Positions 1 to 8,316 of a stretch of DNA of 25,896 nt are shown here, piece by piece. Both the position numbers and the translations under genes were made by a program. Origin of the DNA: a virus; IMG/VR virus record IMGVR_UViG_3300010391_001864, positions 1 through 25,896 of that record; one strand, given 5' to 3'. The notes beneath the pieces are model-generated. The model worked only from the letters and a program-made list of their open reading frames with translations. It was not told the DNA's origin and made no database searches. How positions within the stretch are numbered: position 1 is the first letter of the stretch; every line of letters starts with the position of its first letter.

Positions 1-1
1 A

Positions 2-511
2 GTACTGGAGAATATTGGAAAGGGGATGACGATGGGAGATGCAGCGGAAGCAGCGGGATATTCGAGGGTATATGCAGACTCAGGAGCGTTAAAGAAGACT
101 AAGGAATGGAATGAATTACTTGAAGAATATTTGCCTGATAATCTTTTAGCCGAAGAACACAAGAAACTTTTGAAGCTCAGCAAAATAGATCACATGGTCT
201 TCCCTGTAAGTGTTGAAGAGGAAGAGATAGAGAAGATTATTACCGATTTGGGGTGTGTGGTAAAGAAGTTTCAGTTTGGAGAGCAAGGGACTCATGTTTG
301 GTATTACGTTCCTGATGGACTGGCAAAGAAGAACGCACTCGACATGGCTTATAAATTAAAGGCAAGGTATGACAACACTATCACCGTTAAAGGAAAGCTT
401 GGCCAGCTTAGCGATGAAGAAATTGAAGACAGAATCGCCAGAGAGGTATCAGCGGTTATCGGAGCTATTGCGGGAGAAGGAGAAGCGAGTACAGATGAAT
501 CCAGCTCGTAG
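2..511 (+). CDS. terS: Terminase small subunit (5' partial)
   Basis: Small terminase subunits bind the packaging site on phage DNA and load the large subunit. The frame is open to the left edge of the window, so the gene begins outside it; the first ATG in view lies at 26, but the codons before it (VLENIGKGM) read as the natural start of a helix-turn-helix. The visible part has the DAAEAAGYS-type recognition helix followed by a KKTKEWNELLEEYLPD stretch, a pattern typical of small terminase proteins. The C-terminus is acidic and serine-rich (STDESSS). It sits directly before the large subunit and overlaps it by 17 bases. Assignment rests on motif memory and position. Confidence 0.8.
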   Translation, partial: VLENIGKGMTMGDAAEAAGYSRVYADSGALKKTKEWNELLEEYLPDNLLAEEHKKLLKLSKIDHMVFPVSVEEEEIEKIITDLGCVVKKFQFGEQGTHVWYYVPDGLAKKNALDMAYKLKARYDNTITVKGKLGQLSDEEIEDRIAREVSAVIGAIAGEGEASTDESSS

Positions 512-1931
512 TTATATTCCTAACGGCAAAGCTGAAGAGTTTATTGAACTGGTCGGCCAGGATAAACACTTCGTGAATATGTTTATCGGGGCTAATGGTG
601 TGTCCAAGAGTGCTACCGGCGCAAACATTTTAGCCAATATCATTTACGGACCACAGAACGATTACTTCAAACATCCACTCTTTGAGAAGTGGCCATACTT
701 GAAACGTGCTCGTATCATTGCAGATCCGACAACGATCAAGGTAAAGATTATCCCTGAGCTTGAGAAATGGTTTCCTCAGAATGAAGTTAAACGGTTTCCA
801 GAGGCGAACTACGAAGCAAGCAAAGAGGGCAAGAACTATGTGTGTAAGATCGAAACAAACACGGGATGGACAATTGATATTATGTCCACCGAACAGGACG
901 CTAAAGAGTTTGAGTCGGCTGATATCGGGGTAGTCTGGATAGATGAGCCAATGCCAAAGGATAAGTTCATGGCTACACTCGCTCGTGGTCGTATGGGGAT
1001 GATAATCATTTGGACGTTTACGCCCCTCACCTTTTCAGCCTGGATTAAGAATTGGATGGATGAACACCAAGGGGATACTGTGGATTATGTCGAGGCTGAG
1101 ATGGAAGACAATTGTAAAGTTCATGGAGTCCGAGGCATTTTGGAACATTCGCATATCAAGAAGATTTCTGACGCTTGCCCTGAAGATGAAAAGGAAGCCC
1201 GTGTATTCGGCAAGTTCGGGCATTTGGTGGGCAGAGTCCATAAACTGTTTAGACGGAAGATACACGTTATCCAGCCGTTCAAGATCAATTCGTCTTTGTT
1301 TGCGACCTATAAAGCCATAGACCCTCATCCAAGAGTGCCGGACCATGTTCTGTACATCAGCGTAGACAACAAGGGGAGGAAGTATGCAACAGGTGAAGTT
1401 ATAAGTGAAGGGAAGACTGAACTCCTCTATCAGCGTATGAAAGCGTTTGAGGCGGCTATGGATTACAGGATTGAAGGACGGTTGATTGACCCTTCGGCCT
1501 ATAACGATGACCAACACCGAGAAGAAAAGAGTGTCGGGTCTTTGCTGTTTGATTTGGGGGAAAGCTACATCAAAGGCTCGAAAGATTTAATGGCAGGGAT
1601 AAAACGCACGAATGACGCTTTGGGTTATGAACTGAAAGAAGGGATGTTGGTACGCCCCCCTGAGCTTTATTTCTTTGATACTTGCACAGTTGCCATAAAA
1701 CACATTGAGGAGTATGTATGGTCTGAATGGAAAGGAAGTGCTCGGGATGAAAAGCAGCCTAATGCTCGCCCTAAGGACGTAAACGATCATCAGGTAGAGA
1801 ACCTTCACAGGTTGTTACTCTCTGAGCCGGTCTTTATCCCTCAACAATCCCCGAAAAGTTCCAGCTATAGCGGTGTAACGGATGCGGACATAGAAGAAAA
1901 CTTAGATCCTTACATCAAAACTCATGCTTAA
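495..1931 (+). CDS. terL: Terminase large subunit (ATPase/nuclease)
   Basis: Packaging motor protein that pumps DNA through the portal and cuts it. Starting at ATG 495 gives 478 residues. The ATPase half has a Walker A-like loop at residues 32-39 (GANGVSKS) and a Walker B at about 146-151 (VVWIDE, D150/E151). The C-terminal half fits an RNase H-like nuclease with acidic positions at D276 (AIDP), D332 (LIDPS) and D428/D431 (DVNDH). The frame is open back to 369, but that part overlaps terS by 143 bases; 495 follows a purine-rich AGGAG some 12 bases upstream and gives the usual short N-terminus. The Walker A has Ser where the consensus has Gly before the Lys. Confidence 0.92.
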   Translation: MNPARSYIPNGKAEEFIELVGQDKHFVNMFIGANGVSKSATGANILANIIYGPQNDYFKHPLFEKWPYLKRARIIADPTTIKVKIIPELEKWFPQNEVKRFPEANYEASKEGKNYVCKIETNTGWTIDIMSTEQDAKEFESADIGVVWIDEPMPKDKFMATLARGRMGMIIIWTFTPLTFSAWIKNWMDEHQGDTVDYVEAEMEDNCKVHGVRGILEHSHIKKISDACPEDEKEARVFGKFGHLVGRVHKLFRRKIHVIQPFKINSSLFATYKAIDPHPRVPDHVLYISVDNKGRKYATGEVISEGKTELLYQRMKAFEAAMDYRIEGRLIDPSAYNDDQHREEKSVGSLLFDLGESYIKGSKDLMAGIKRTNDALGYELKEGMLVRPPELYFFDTCTVAIKHIEEYVWSEWKGSARDEKQPNARPKDVNDHQVENLHRLLLSEPVFIPQQSPKSSSYSGVTDADIEENLDPYIKTHA

Positions 1932-2184
1932 AGGAACTTCGCAAAGTGGTCGGGATTTACATTGGCATCGTAAACATCTCCGTAAGCTTACAAAAACCAA
2001 AGCGAGGCAGCATAAAGCTTTTATGAGGCGGCTCTTTTGGAAGAACTATTCTATTTCTTTGGATGTAGCCGAACGACAATATCAGAATGCCAAAGCTCGC
2101 GAGGCAAAGCGCATAGTGTCACCTGTTAAACGTTTTATAAACAAATTTAAATCAATCTTTAAAAAAAAACAACATGCAATATAA
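1924..2184 (+). CDS. Small basic phage protein, unknown function
   Basis: 86 residues, very rich in Lys, Arg and His, without recognisable domain. The start codon overlaps the last eight bases of the large terminase gene, and its own stop overlaps the next gene by eleven bases, so it looks translationally coupled. The C-terminal half (VSPVKRFINKFKSIFKKKQ) is an amphipathic basic helix that could bind nucleic acid or membrane; that is inference. It could alternatively be a chance ORF, but the tight gene packing favours a real gene. Confidence 0.6.
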   Translation: MLKGTSQSGRDLHWHRKHLRKLTKTKARQHKAFMRRLFWKNYSISLDVAERQYQNAKAREAKRIVSPVKRFINKFKSIFKKKQHAI

Positions 2185-2491
2185 GCTTAAAAAAATAGCC
2201 ACCATCGTTCATGGTACAGATATGATGGCTGGAGCAAACCGTCCTGATTTTCGTGTTACTGATGATCAAATTGCAGAGATAAAGGATTGGGAGGTTGGTG
2301 AGAAATATCAGCTTGTAATCGAAGTTGAGATGATCAGCAAGACCAAGATCGGTATTTTGGGTGGGACTGATGATTATGATGGACGCTTTGAGGTCCAGGC
2401 CTATAAGCACCTTGCCCCGAAAAGCCTTGATGAAATGACGGATGAGGAGTTTGAACTAGAACAGGCTAAAGGGTTATCTTCTAAAAAATAA
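2174..2491 (+). CDS. Conserved-looking small phage protein, unknown function
   Basis: 105 residues. The central part (GANRPDFRVTDDQIAEIKDW) followed by alternating hydrophobic residues suggests a small beta-rich fold, and the C-terminus is acidic (LDEMTDEEFELEQ). It lies between terminase and portal genes, a place where phages carry small accessory head or packaging proteins. I do not recognise a named family. The upstream leader is A-rich with no Shine-Dalgarno sequence. Confidence 0.7.
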   Translation: MQYKLKKIATIVHGTDMMAGANRPDFRVTDDQIAEIKDWEVGEKYQLVIEVEMISKTKIGILGGTDDYDGRFEVQAYKHLAPKSLDEMTDEEFELEQAKGLSSKK

Positions 2492-2493
2492 AG

Positions 2494-2832
2494 ATGCTTT
2501 CACATAAGCTTTGTTTATCTTCGAAACGAGCCGGCTTTCATCAAGGGGACCATACAAAGTTGGAGGGGTTTCACGATGATGTACCAACAGAGGCTCACAG
2601 GTCTTCCTTGTCAGAACTTATTGCGGAATGTGGTCCGCGTGTGGTAATTCTTCAGTGGACAAAGTGCAAATGGCGGGCGTATTGGAGAAGGAACGAATTT
2701 GAGATTACCGAAGATGCGGACCTGTCTATCACCGCCGTGGATGCAAGGGGCGCAGGGAAGAGCCCGGGAGAGGCGGTTGCAAAGCTATATTTAGCCCTTA
2801 AAAAACTTCCAAATGAAGATAAGAATACTTAG
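2494..2832 (+). CDS. Hypothetical phage protein
   Basis: 112 residues, start two bases after the preceding stop. It has a tryptophan- and arginine-rich centre (QWTKCKWRAYWRRNEF) and ends in an ARGAGKSPGEAVAKLYLALKK helix. The GAGKS string resembles part of a P-loop, but no Walker B or preceding beta-strand context supports an ATPase, so I do not call one. No assigned function; position suggests a packaging-module accessory. Confidence 0.65.
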   Translation: MLSHKLCLSSKRAGFHQGDHTKLEGFHDDVPTEAHRSSLSELIAECGPRVVILQWTKCKWRAYWRRNEFEITEDADLSITAVDARGAGKSPGEAVAKLYLALKKLPNEDKNT

Positions 2833-3202
2833 ACGTATGGAATATGAAGGCACTTTTGTTTACATCATGCAGTTTCGTTATACATTTCAGTATTTATTCC
2901 CATGGAATAAAGAGATTTATCAAAACCATATTATTTCAAACCCTTCACCATGGATGAAGTTTCTTTGGTTTATGGGATGGCTCGAAAGCCCATATACGAA
3001 AGATGAAGAAATCCAATTAATGGAGGTAATTTTATCCGGGGCAATGACTTCAATCGATGCTTTGAAAAAATTAGAAGTTGAAAAGGAGTTAAAGGAAAAC
3101 GATCGGGACGGCATACCTCACGCTCCTGTCCACAAAGCGCAATCCAAGGCACACGATCTCCAGCACGCATCAGCGCAAAAACCTATTCCGAATGAAGTAT
3201 AG
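2813..3202 (+). CDS. Hypothetical phage protein
   Basis: 129 residues from ATG 2813, overlapping the previous gene by 20 bases; ATG 2837 is an equally possible start (MEYEGTFVYIM). The N-terminal half is aromatic (FRYTFQYLFPW, WMKFLWFMGWLE), the middle is an acidic helix (DEEIQLMEVILSGAM), and the end is charged and His/Lys-rich. The aromatic stretch is short and broken by charged residues, so a membrane segment is doubtful. Function unknown. Confidence 0.6.
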   Translation: MKIRILRRMEYEGTFVYIMQFRYTFQYLFPWNKEIYQNHIISNPSPWMKFLWFMGWLESPYTKDEEIQLMEVILSGAMTSIDALKKLEVEKELKENDRDGIPHAPVHKAQSKAHDLQHASAQKPIPNEV

Positions 3203-3208
3203 AAGGCT

Positions 3209-3229
3209 TGTCGCAAAGTCTTTGCAACA
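3209..3229 (+). promoter_or_regulatory. Leader hairpin before portal
   Basis: GCAAA (3213-3217) pairs with TTTGC (3221-3225) across GTC, extended by three more pairs after one C-A mismatch. It is one of a related set: the ten bases TTGTCGCAAA recur before the major capsid gene. Confidence 0.5.
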
Positions 3230-3239
3230 TTAGGTCTCC

Positions 3240-5201
3240 ATGAGTTCACAGGCTCCATACAAAACCCTCAAAGTTGCTTATGAAGATATTGCCCGGCTTG
3301 TTGTAAAAGATGATGAAATGGTTGAGGAAGTTCTTGATAAGAAAACTCAACTGGCAATCGTTAAACAGGTCGATGAAGAATACAACGTAGCTTATCCTTA
3401 TAATGAGGCAAAGCGCGCAGTTCAGCTTGCACGCTTACAGCTCTATAACAATCAGCGGCGCGATGCAGAGGCTGTTGGTGATCCTTTAATGTTCACAGTT
3501 TTTAATACCGTGCTTGCCGCCCTTTATGATGATCGGCTTATGGCTGTATGGGAAGGGCGGGGAGGTGAGGGGGACGAGGATGTAGAGGAAAATTTAAACG
3601 CCCTCTGCGAGTATGACTATGATGCGATGGGGAAAAGCGAATTGGATTATTATTGGGCTTGGGATACATGTTTTTTTGGCCGTGGATTGGTTTTGCAGAT
3701 GGATTTCGATCGTGATGAAGGTGTTATAGCTCCTGTTCCGGAAGTTCTTGATCCTACAACCTTCATTCGTGATCCGAGGGCTACCTCTGTGAACGGGGAT
3801 ATGAGGGGGAAGGGCGCTATGAGGTTTGGTGGTTGGGAGTCCGGAGCGACTTATTATGAACTTAAAAATGCTCCTGGTTATTTTAATGTCGGCTCATTAA
3901 AAAAAGGTAATGATCTAAAGTCTTTGATGGGCAAAGCGAAAGAAGCGCGTAACAACGCTCAAGGAACAGAGAATTTTCCGCAAAGAGAGGAAACTTTGAG
4001 TAAATTTGGGAACTATGAATTTGGGCTTTTGAACTGGTTTACCACGATCAAAGGGGAAAAATATTTGGTGACACTTGGGAACTGCAGATCTGTAGTGGTA
4101 CGTTTGATTAAACTGGATTACAATGGACGTTGGCCGGTAACGGACCGGACCTTTTATCCGATGTCGAATGACTGGGATGGAGTTTCTATTCCCGATCTTA
4201 CAGAGGACAAACAGCGTATGGGTGCTGTTCTTTTAAATTTAGGACTTATTTCGGCAAAGGCCGATGCTTTGCCGCGCTACCTGTTTGATAAAACTAGAAT
4301 TAAAAACAAGAATGATCTTAATTACCGGGCAAATAAATATATTGGGGTAGATGGTCGTGTTGATAACGCTTTGATGCCGATTCAGAAAAATAGTGTTGTT
4401 GGCTATATTGGAGCAATCATGGATATTTTGGATCAGGGCGCCCAACGTGCTAATGCTACTCCGGAAATTCAAATGGGAGTTCCGGCGGAACAGCAAAGAA
4501 CTTTAGGGGAATTGAATCTTGTATCTTCCAAGGTTGATACTCGTTATTCGATGTCAGCAAAGATATTTGGCTGGAGCGAGAAACGATTTTGGCAGCAATG
4601 GTATGCACAATATAAACTTCATTTTAAAGATAAGATTGATGAAAAGATTATCCGCATCGCGGGATCGATGGCACCTACCTGGAGGCCTTTAACCCGTGAA
4701 AATATTATTATGCCGATTGACCCGGATATTAAAATTGAGTCCCGGGTTATTTCCGAAGCTAAAAGGCAAAGAGAACAACAGGCGTTCGATTCCTTTGCAG
4801 CTGTTGCTATGGGAGAGCCTACCGCAAATAAACGTTTTATTTTGAAGAAGGCCGGAAAACTAAGAAATCTTAAGAAAGAAGAATTAGATATGATGTTTCC
4901 TCCAACTGTTGATGAATTGCAGGCCGAAGAGGAAAACAAGATGTTGAATGATGGGAAATTGCCAAAAATTGGTGTTCAGGATGATCATCTGCTTCATATT
5001 TACATCCATGGGAAAGCAAACCAGACACCAGAAACCATGGCGCACATCCGTGCTCATAAAAAGTTGATGATTACCAAACGAAACAGACCTGATCTTTTTG
5101 CCCCTCCTGCTGGTGCTGTTTCCGGGCAGCCACCAATCCCAGGTGCTCCTGCTGGACCTCAGCCTCCGCAATTACCACCACCTAGCGCACCTACCAATTG
5201 A
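3240..5201 (+). CDS. Portal protein
   Basis: 653 residues, the expected size for podovirus portal proteins. Portals form the twelve-fold ring at the capsid vertex through which DNA is packaged and ejected. Supporting features: position after terminase and before scaffold and capsid genes; a helical N-terminus with YPYNEAKRAVQLARLQLYNN; a DPTTFIRDPRATS stretch like the 'DP...DPRA' region of portal wing domains; a long C-terminal helical part with many Lys/Glu; and a Pro-rich tail (PPIPGAPAGPQPPQLPPP) in the last 35 residues that could face the capsid interior. The stop TGA overlaps the TTG start of the next gene. No catalytic motif is expected. Confidence 0.82.
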   Translation: MSSQAPYKTLKVAYEDIARLVVKDDEMVEEVLDKKTQLAIVKQVDEEYNVAYPYNEAKRAVQLARLQLYNNQRRDAEAVGDPLMFTVFNTVLAALYDDRLMAVWEGRGGEGDEDVEENLNALCEYDYDAMGKSELDYYWAWDTCFFGRGLVLQMDFDRDEGVIAPVPEVLDPTTFIRDPRATSVNGDMRGKGAMRFGGWESGATYYELKNAPGYFNVGSLKKGNDLKSLMGKAKEARNNAQGTENFPQREETLSKFGNYEFGLLNWFTTIKGEKYLVTLGNCRSVVVRLIKLDYNGRWPVTDRTFYPMSNDWDGVSIPDLTEDKQRMGAVLLNLGLISAKADALPRYLFDKTRIKNKNDLNYRANKYIGVDGRVDNALMPIQKNSVVGYIGAIMDILDQGAQRANATPEIQMGVPAEQQRTLGELNLVSSKVDTRYSMSAKIFGWSEKRFWQQWYAQYKLHFKDKIDEKIIRIAGSMAPTWRPLTRENIIMPIDPDIKIESRVISEAKRQREQQAFDSFAAVAMGEPTANKRFILKKAGKLRNLKKEELDMMFPPTVDELQAEEENKMLNDGKLPKIGVQDDHLLHIYIHGKANQTPETMAHIRAHKKLMITKRNRPDLFAPPAGAVSGQPPIPGAPAGPQPPQLPPPSAPTN

Positions 5202-5503
5202 GTAAAGATAGACAATCAATAATTGAAATTTTAAATCAGGGGAAAGCTTCGGAGTTTTGGTCTATCCTTCAACGGGATATCGATCGGCAGATAGAAGAAT
5301 TTAGGAGTCAGAACACTAGAGAAAAGCTTAAAAGCTTACCTGCGGACCAGTATAAACTGGAGAACGAAATTATGTTTGCAAAAATAGAATTTTTAGAAAG
5401 TTTGCAAGTCTTGCCGGAAAATATTATGTTAGAAATTGGTACACCCGCTATTGAAGATAAGGAATTCGATCCTTATCGGAAACCGGGGGAGTTTGAAAAA
5501 TAA
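5198..5503 (+). CDS. Small head-module protein, unknown function
   Basis: 101 residues, started by TTG within the portal stop (TTGA overlap), so expression is probably coupled to the portal. Highly helical and charged (SILQRDIDRQIEEFRSQ, AKIEFLESLQVLP), ending EFDPYRKPGEFEK. Small helical proteins at this place often serve as head-completion or scaffold helpers, but no family is recognised. Confidence 0.7.
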   Translation: MSKDRQSIIEILNQGKASEFWSILQRDIDRQIEEFRSQNTREKLKSLPADQYKLENEIMFAKIEFLESLQVLPENIMLEIGTPAIEDKEFDPYRKPGEFEK

Positions 5504-5568
5504 GCCTATCCGTCCATCCACTGCAGTTTGTCGCTATTCTGCTGAGGATGAGTAACCCACAATAAAAT

Positions 5569-6264
5569 ATGGCAGAAGATAAGATTACCGCTCCGAAACC
5601 CGAACTGGAAGACGACAAACCCATAGTTGAGAAGGAAGTGGAGGTTGTTGATCCAGATAAGGTAGAGGGCGAGCAGCCCGAAAAAGAGGGTGCTGAGGTT
5701 GAAAAGGTGGAGGAAGAAAAGGTAGAGCCTGTGCCAACCCGGCAAAGTGCCCAGCAGCACATTATAGCGCGACAAAAACGCACTATAGAAAAGCTACGGT
5801 CTAAGACTGAAGAGGAAGTGGACGTCGAAAATGAAGTGGAGGAAGGCGACGACACACTTACTCCGGAGGTCCAGAACGCCGTTGATAGACAAATTCAGAA
5901 GCGGTTGAGTCCAGTCTTCGGGGCACTGGCCAATAAAGCTGATGAAGATGAACTATCCGCATTATTCGGTACCGAACCAGAGGCCAAGAAATACGAAAAA
6001 CGTATTCGCGCCCACATGGAGGTATGGAAAAATGTTCCGGTTAGGTCAATCTATCAATCTCTCGCTTTCAGCACCTCACAAACTGCAACAGCAAAACGCA
6101 AAAAAGTGGCTGATGCTGAAGCTGGTGGTATGCGTGGAGTCGGGTCACAGCGCAGAGGTAGCGCTAAAACTTCCAACATCCCAACAACTGAAGAAATGGA
6201 AGCTATGGATGATACCGCATTCGAAGAATTACAGAACAAAGTTCGTACTGGTGCTTACAAATAA
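5569..6264 (+). CDS. Capsid scaffolding protein
   Basis: 231 residues. The scaffold guides capsid assembly and leaves before or during packaging. Evidence: location between portal and major capsid genes; very acidic N-terminal region (residues 1-60, repeated E/V/K/P as in VEKVEEEKVEPVP); a charged middle with likely coiled-coil (HIIARQKRTIEKLRSKTEEE); and a C-terminal helical end (TTEEMEAMDDTAFEELQNKV) like those that contact the capsid. Sequence identity in scaffolds is low, so the call depends on composition and gene order. Confidence 0.75.
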   Translation: MAEDKITAPKPELEDDKPIVEKEVEVVDPDKVEGEQPEKEGAEVEKVEEEKVEPVPTRQSAQQHIIARQKRTIEKLRSKTEEEVDVENEVEEGDDTLTPEVQNAVDRQIQKRLSPVFGALANKADEDELSALFGTEPEAKKYEKRIRAHMEVWKNVPVRSIYQSLAFSTSQTATAKRKKVADAEAGGMRGVGSQRRGSAKTSNIPTTEEMEAMDDTAFEELQNKVRTGAYK

Positions 6265-6278
6265 TTTTTGCTGGATGT

Positions 6279-6328
6279 TGTCGCAAACATTGCAGCACAG
6301 CCTAACAAGGGGCTTCTAATGCCTTGTT
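6279..6328 (+). promoter_or_regulatory. Two hairpins in the capsid gene leader
   Basis: First hairpin 6279-6297: GCAA/TTGC with loop ACA and the same C-A mismatch and outer pairs as the portal leader, one pair changed to T-G. Second hairpin: AACAAGG (6304-6310) with CCTTGTT (6322-6328). No T-run follows, so these are not terminators; a role in mRNA processing or stability of the highly expressed capsid gene is inferred. Confidence 0.55.
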
Positions 6329-6338
6329 ACATACAATT

Positions 6339-7304
6339 ATGGCAAATACAACAACTACAGAAGTTGCTTCAGCAGTGGCGAATTTTTATGATCGCACTAT
6401 GTTGAAGGCAGCTCGGCCTTTACTCACTCATCTCAAATGGGCTCAGGTAAAGGATCTTCCCCGCAATGGTAGTGAAACAATTAAATTCCGTCGTTACTCT
6501 CTTTTGACAGCCGCAACAACGGCTCTTTCGGAAGGCGTAACTCCGTCTGGTTCTCAATTGGCTGTAACAGACGTTTCCGCAACCGTTGCTCAGTATGGTG
6601 ACTATGTTACCCTTACTGATTTTGTACAGATGACAACTCTTGATCCACTTTTGACCGAAACATCTGACATTTTGGGTCAACAGGCTGGCAATACATTGGA
6701 CCAGGTATGTCGTGATGTCATTATTGCTGGTAGCACGATTCAGTATGCGTCCACTGCAACAACTCGCCTTACCGTTACATCTTCCATGAAACTTACGCGC
6801 CAGGAAGTTCGTGAAGCAGTACGTACACTCCAAAGCAATGACGCCCAGAAGATTACTCGTATGGTCAACCCTTCTACGGGCTTCAACACTTCTTCAATCA
6901 ACGCGGCTTATGTCGGTATTATCTCGGAAAACACCCTTTACGATCTTAAGAATGAATCGGGTTGGACTCCAGTAGAAGAATACAGTTCACAGGCTGACGT
7001 TATGGAGGGTGAAGTTGGTAAGATGGACGATGTCCGTTTTGTACTTACCACAAACGCAAAGATCGCCTCTGCCGGCGGTGCTGGAAGCACTGATGTTCAC
7101 CTTACGCTTATTATGGGCAAGGATTATTACGCAATCTCGCGTATTTCCGGTGAAGCAATGAAAAACATTGTTAAGCCACTTGGTTCTGCTGGTTCTGCAG
7201 ATCCTCTTGATCAGCGTTCTACTTCAGGCTGGAAAGCAGCTTTTGTTGCAAAACGTCTGAACGAGAATTTCGCTGTTCGTGTTGAGCACGCTGTAAGTTC
7301 CTAA
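6339..7304 (+). CDS. Major capsid protein, N4-gp56 family
   Basis: 321 residues; forms the HK97-fold shell. The sequence matches the pattern I know for the N4-gp56 major capsid family: FYDRTMLKAARPLLTHLKWAQ, then GSETIKFRRYSLL, LSEGVTPSG, QYGDYVTLTDFVQM and a GQQAGNTLDQV segment. I chose ATG 6339, which is preceded by ACAATT and begins MANTTTTE; the longer frame from TTG 6324 adds only five residues inside a hairpin. Two hairpins lie in its 74-base leader. Codon use is regular and the stop TAA is followed by a second stop, TAG, typical for a highly expressed gene. Confidence 0.88.
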   Translation: MANTTTTEVASAVANFYDRTMLKAARPLLTHLKWAQVKDLPRNGSETIKFRRYSLLTAATTALSEGVTPSGSQLAVTDVSATVAQYGDYVTLTDFVQMTTLDPLLTETSDILGQQAGNTLDQVCRDVIIAGSTIQYASTATTRLTVTSSMKLTRQEVREAVRTLQSNDAQKITRMVNPSTGFNTSSINAAYVGIISENTLYDLKNESGWTPVEEYSSQADVMEGEVGKMDDVRFVLTTNAKIASAGGAGSTDVHLTLIMGKDYYAISRISGEAMKNIVKPLGSAGSADPLDQRSTSGWKAAFVAKRLNENFAVRVEHAVSS

Positions 7305-7366
7305 TAGTTAGGATACTGTTTCTGTCTTCTGCACTAGACGATTTATTTCTGTTACTTAAATTTATT

Positions 7367-7933
7367 ATGGGTAGACCAAAAGGTGTAAAAAATCAGGAAG
7401 AAAATGTTGGTGAAAATCAGGTAGCTGATCAGGCCGAAGAAACGGCTAAAGAAGTTGAAAAAGTTGAGCCGAAACTCAAAGCTCCAAAGAAGAAAGAAGT
7501 TGAAAAAGTTGAGCCGAAACTCAAAGCTCCAAAGAAGAAAGAAGTTGAAGAGGAGCCTAGGCTTGAGGCACCTGAAGAAAAGATGGCTACTGAAACCGGG
7601 GATTATCTCCTGAAGTATCAGTATCGCAAGCAGACGCCATTTGGCTCTGTCGCATCTAATCCAGCACCTGGGAGTAAAGCAGAAAAAATGAAAGCCTTTT
7701 TGCTTTCTTCGCCAAAAGTCAGAATGTTTATTCCTCAAACGCCGGGAGAGGATATTAGCATTCCGCAAAGTGTTTGTTTAAATGGATACCGTTTAGATTT
7801 CCCTAAACAGACATATCTCGATGTTCCGGAACCCGTTGCCAACGTCTTGATGGAGTCCCTCAAACAAACGGAGGTTGCGATAATGCGTAACCGAATTGAT
7901 GGGGATTCAAAGAAAGAAAATGCATTACTTTAA
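7367..7933 (+). CDS. Capsid-proximal protein with tandem EVEKVEPKLKAPKKK repeats
   Basis: 188 residues. Residues 1-75 are low-complexity and charged: two perfect 15-residue repeats (EVEKVEPKLKAPKKK, residues 29-58) plus a diverged third (EVEEEPRLEAPEEK). The C-terminal 110 residues look globular (KVRMFIPQTPGEDIS, VCLNGYRLDFPKQ, VPEPVANVLMESLKQTE). Position right after the major capsid gene suggests a virion or head-completion protein whose repeated tail may be a flexible linker. No family name can be given. Confidence 0.75.
   Translation: MGRPKGVKNQEENVGENQVADQAEETAKEVEKVEPKLKAPKKKEVEKVEPKLKAPKKKEVEEEPRLEAPEEKMATETGDYLLKYQYRKQTPFGSVASNPAPGSKAEKMKAFLLSSPKVRMFIPQTPGEDISIPQSVCLNGYRLDFPKQTYLDVPEPVANVLMESLKQTEVAIMRNRIDGDSKKENALL
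7451..7540 (+). repeat. 45-bp perfect tandem repeat, two copies plus partial
   Basis: Copies at 7451-7495 and 7496-7540 are identical at the base level; a diverged third follows from 7541. Each encodes EVEKVEPKLKAPKKK in frame. Confidence 0.95.
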
Positions 7934-7942
7934 TCCTGAGTC

Positions 7943-7954
7943 GCATCGGGATGC
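7943..7954 (+). promoter_or_regulatory. Leader hairpin before 108-residue gene
   Basis: Perfect GCATC-GG-GATGC inverted repeat, preceded by AGTCGC, 17 bases upstream of ATG 7971; better drawn as GCAT with tetraloop CGGG. Confidence 0.45.
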
Positions 7955-7970
7955 ATACAATTAAAAAATT

Positions 7971-8297
7971 ATGGCTATCACAGAAACAATAAATAAACCG
8001 CTGAACGTTATTCGTATGGCTGTTATCAGTCATATTGACACTGGCACTGTTGCAGCTCGTGAATTCCTAGTCGGATTTAAACCTCGCTACGTCCATGTTT
8101 TTAACGAAACGGACCAAATTGAGGAAGAATGGTTTGAGGGTATGGCTGACGCCGAAGGCCTTCTTCGTATTAACAATGGTACCGGCAGTCTCATTACTAC
8201 AAATGGTATTACCGTTTCGGATCGTGGGTTCACTTTAGGCTTGAATACCACGATCTATATCACAAGCAAGCAGTACAGCATCCTTGTTTTTGGTTAA
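7971..8297 (+). CDS. Small beta-rich head protein, possible decoration protein
   Basis: 108 residues, mostly beta-type sequence (FLVGFKPRYVHVFNETDQ, EEWFEGMADAEG, GFTLGLNTTIYITS). The 'GF.P..V.VFNET...EEW..GM' arrangement recurs in small structural proteins after capsid genes in several phages, from memory, but their role is unproved. Leader carries a short perfect hairpin (7943-7954). Confidence 0.7.
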   Translation: MAITETINKPLNVIRMAVISHIDTGTVAAREFLVGFKPRYVHVFNETDQIEEEWFEGMADAEGLLRINNGTGSLITTNGITVSDRGFTLGLNTTIYITSKQYSILVFG

Positions 8298-8316
8298 TTC
8301 TGCATTTGTTTCAGTT

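Noticed and set aside
369-494. Longer N-terminus for the large terminase from ATG 369
   Set aside because: It would overlap the small terminase gene by 143 bases; the residues are a shadow of that gene, and ATG 495 gives the normal distance to Walker A.
1035-1517. Minus-strand ORF within the large terminase
   Set aside because: Lies fully inside terL, including its nuclease motifs, with no leader or neighbour on that strand.
2743-2766. GAGKS as a P-loop in the 112-residue protein
   Set aside because: No preceding beta-strand glycine pattern, no Walker B, and the protein is too small.
6324-6338. TTG start for the major capsid protein
   Set aside because: The TTG lies inside a 7-bp hairpin stem; ATG 6339 has the leader pattern shared with other genes.
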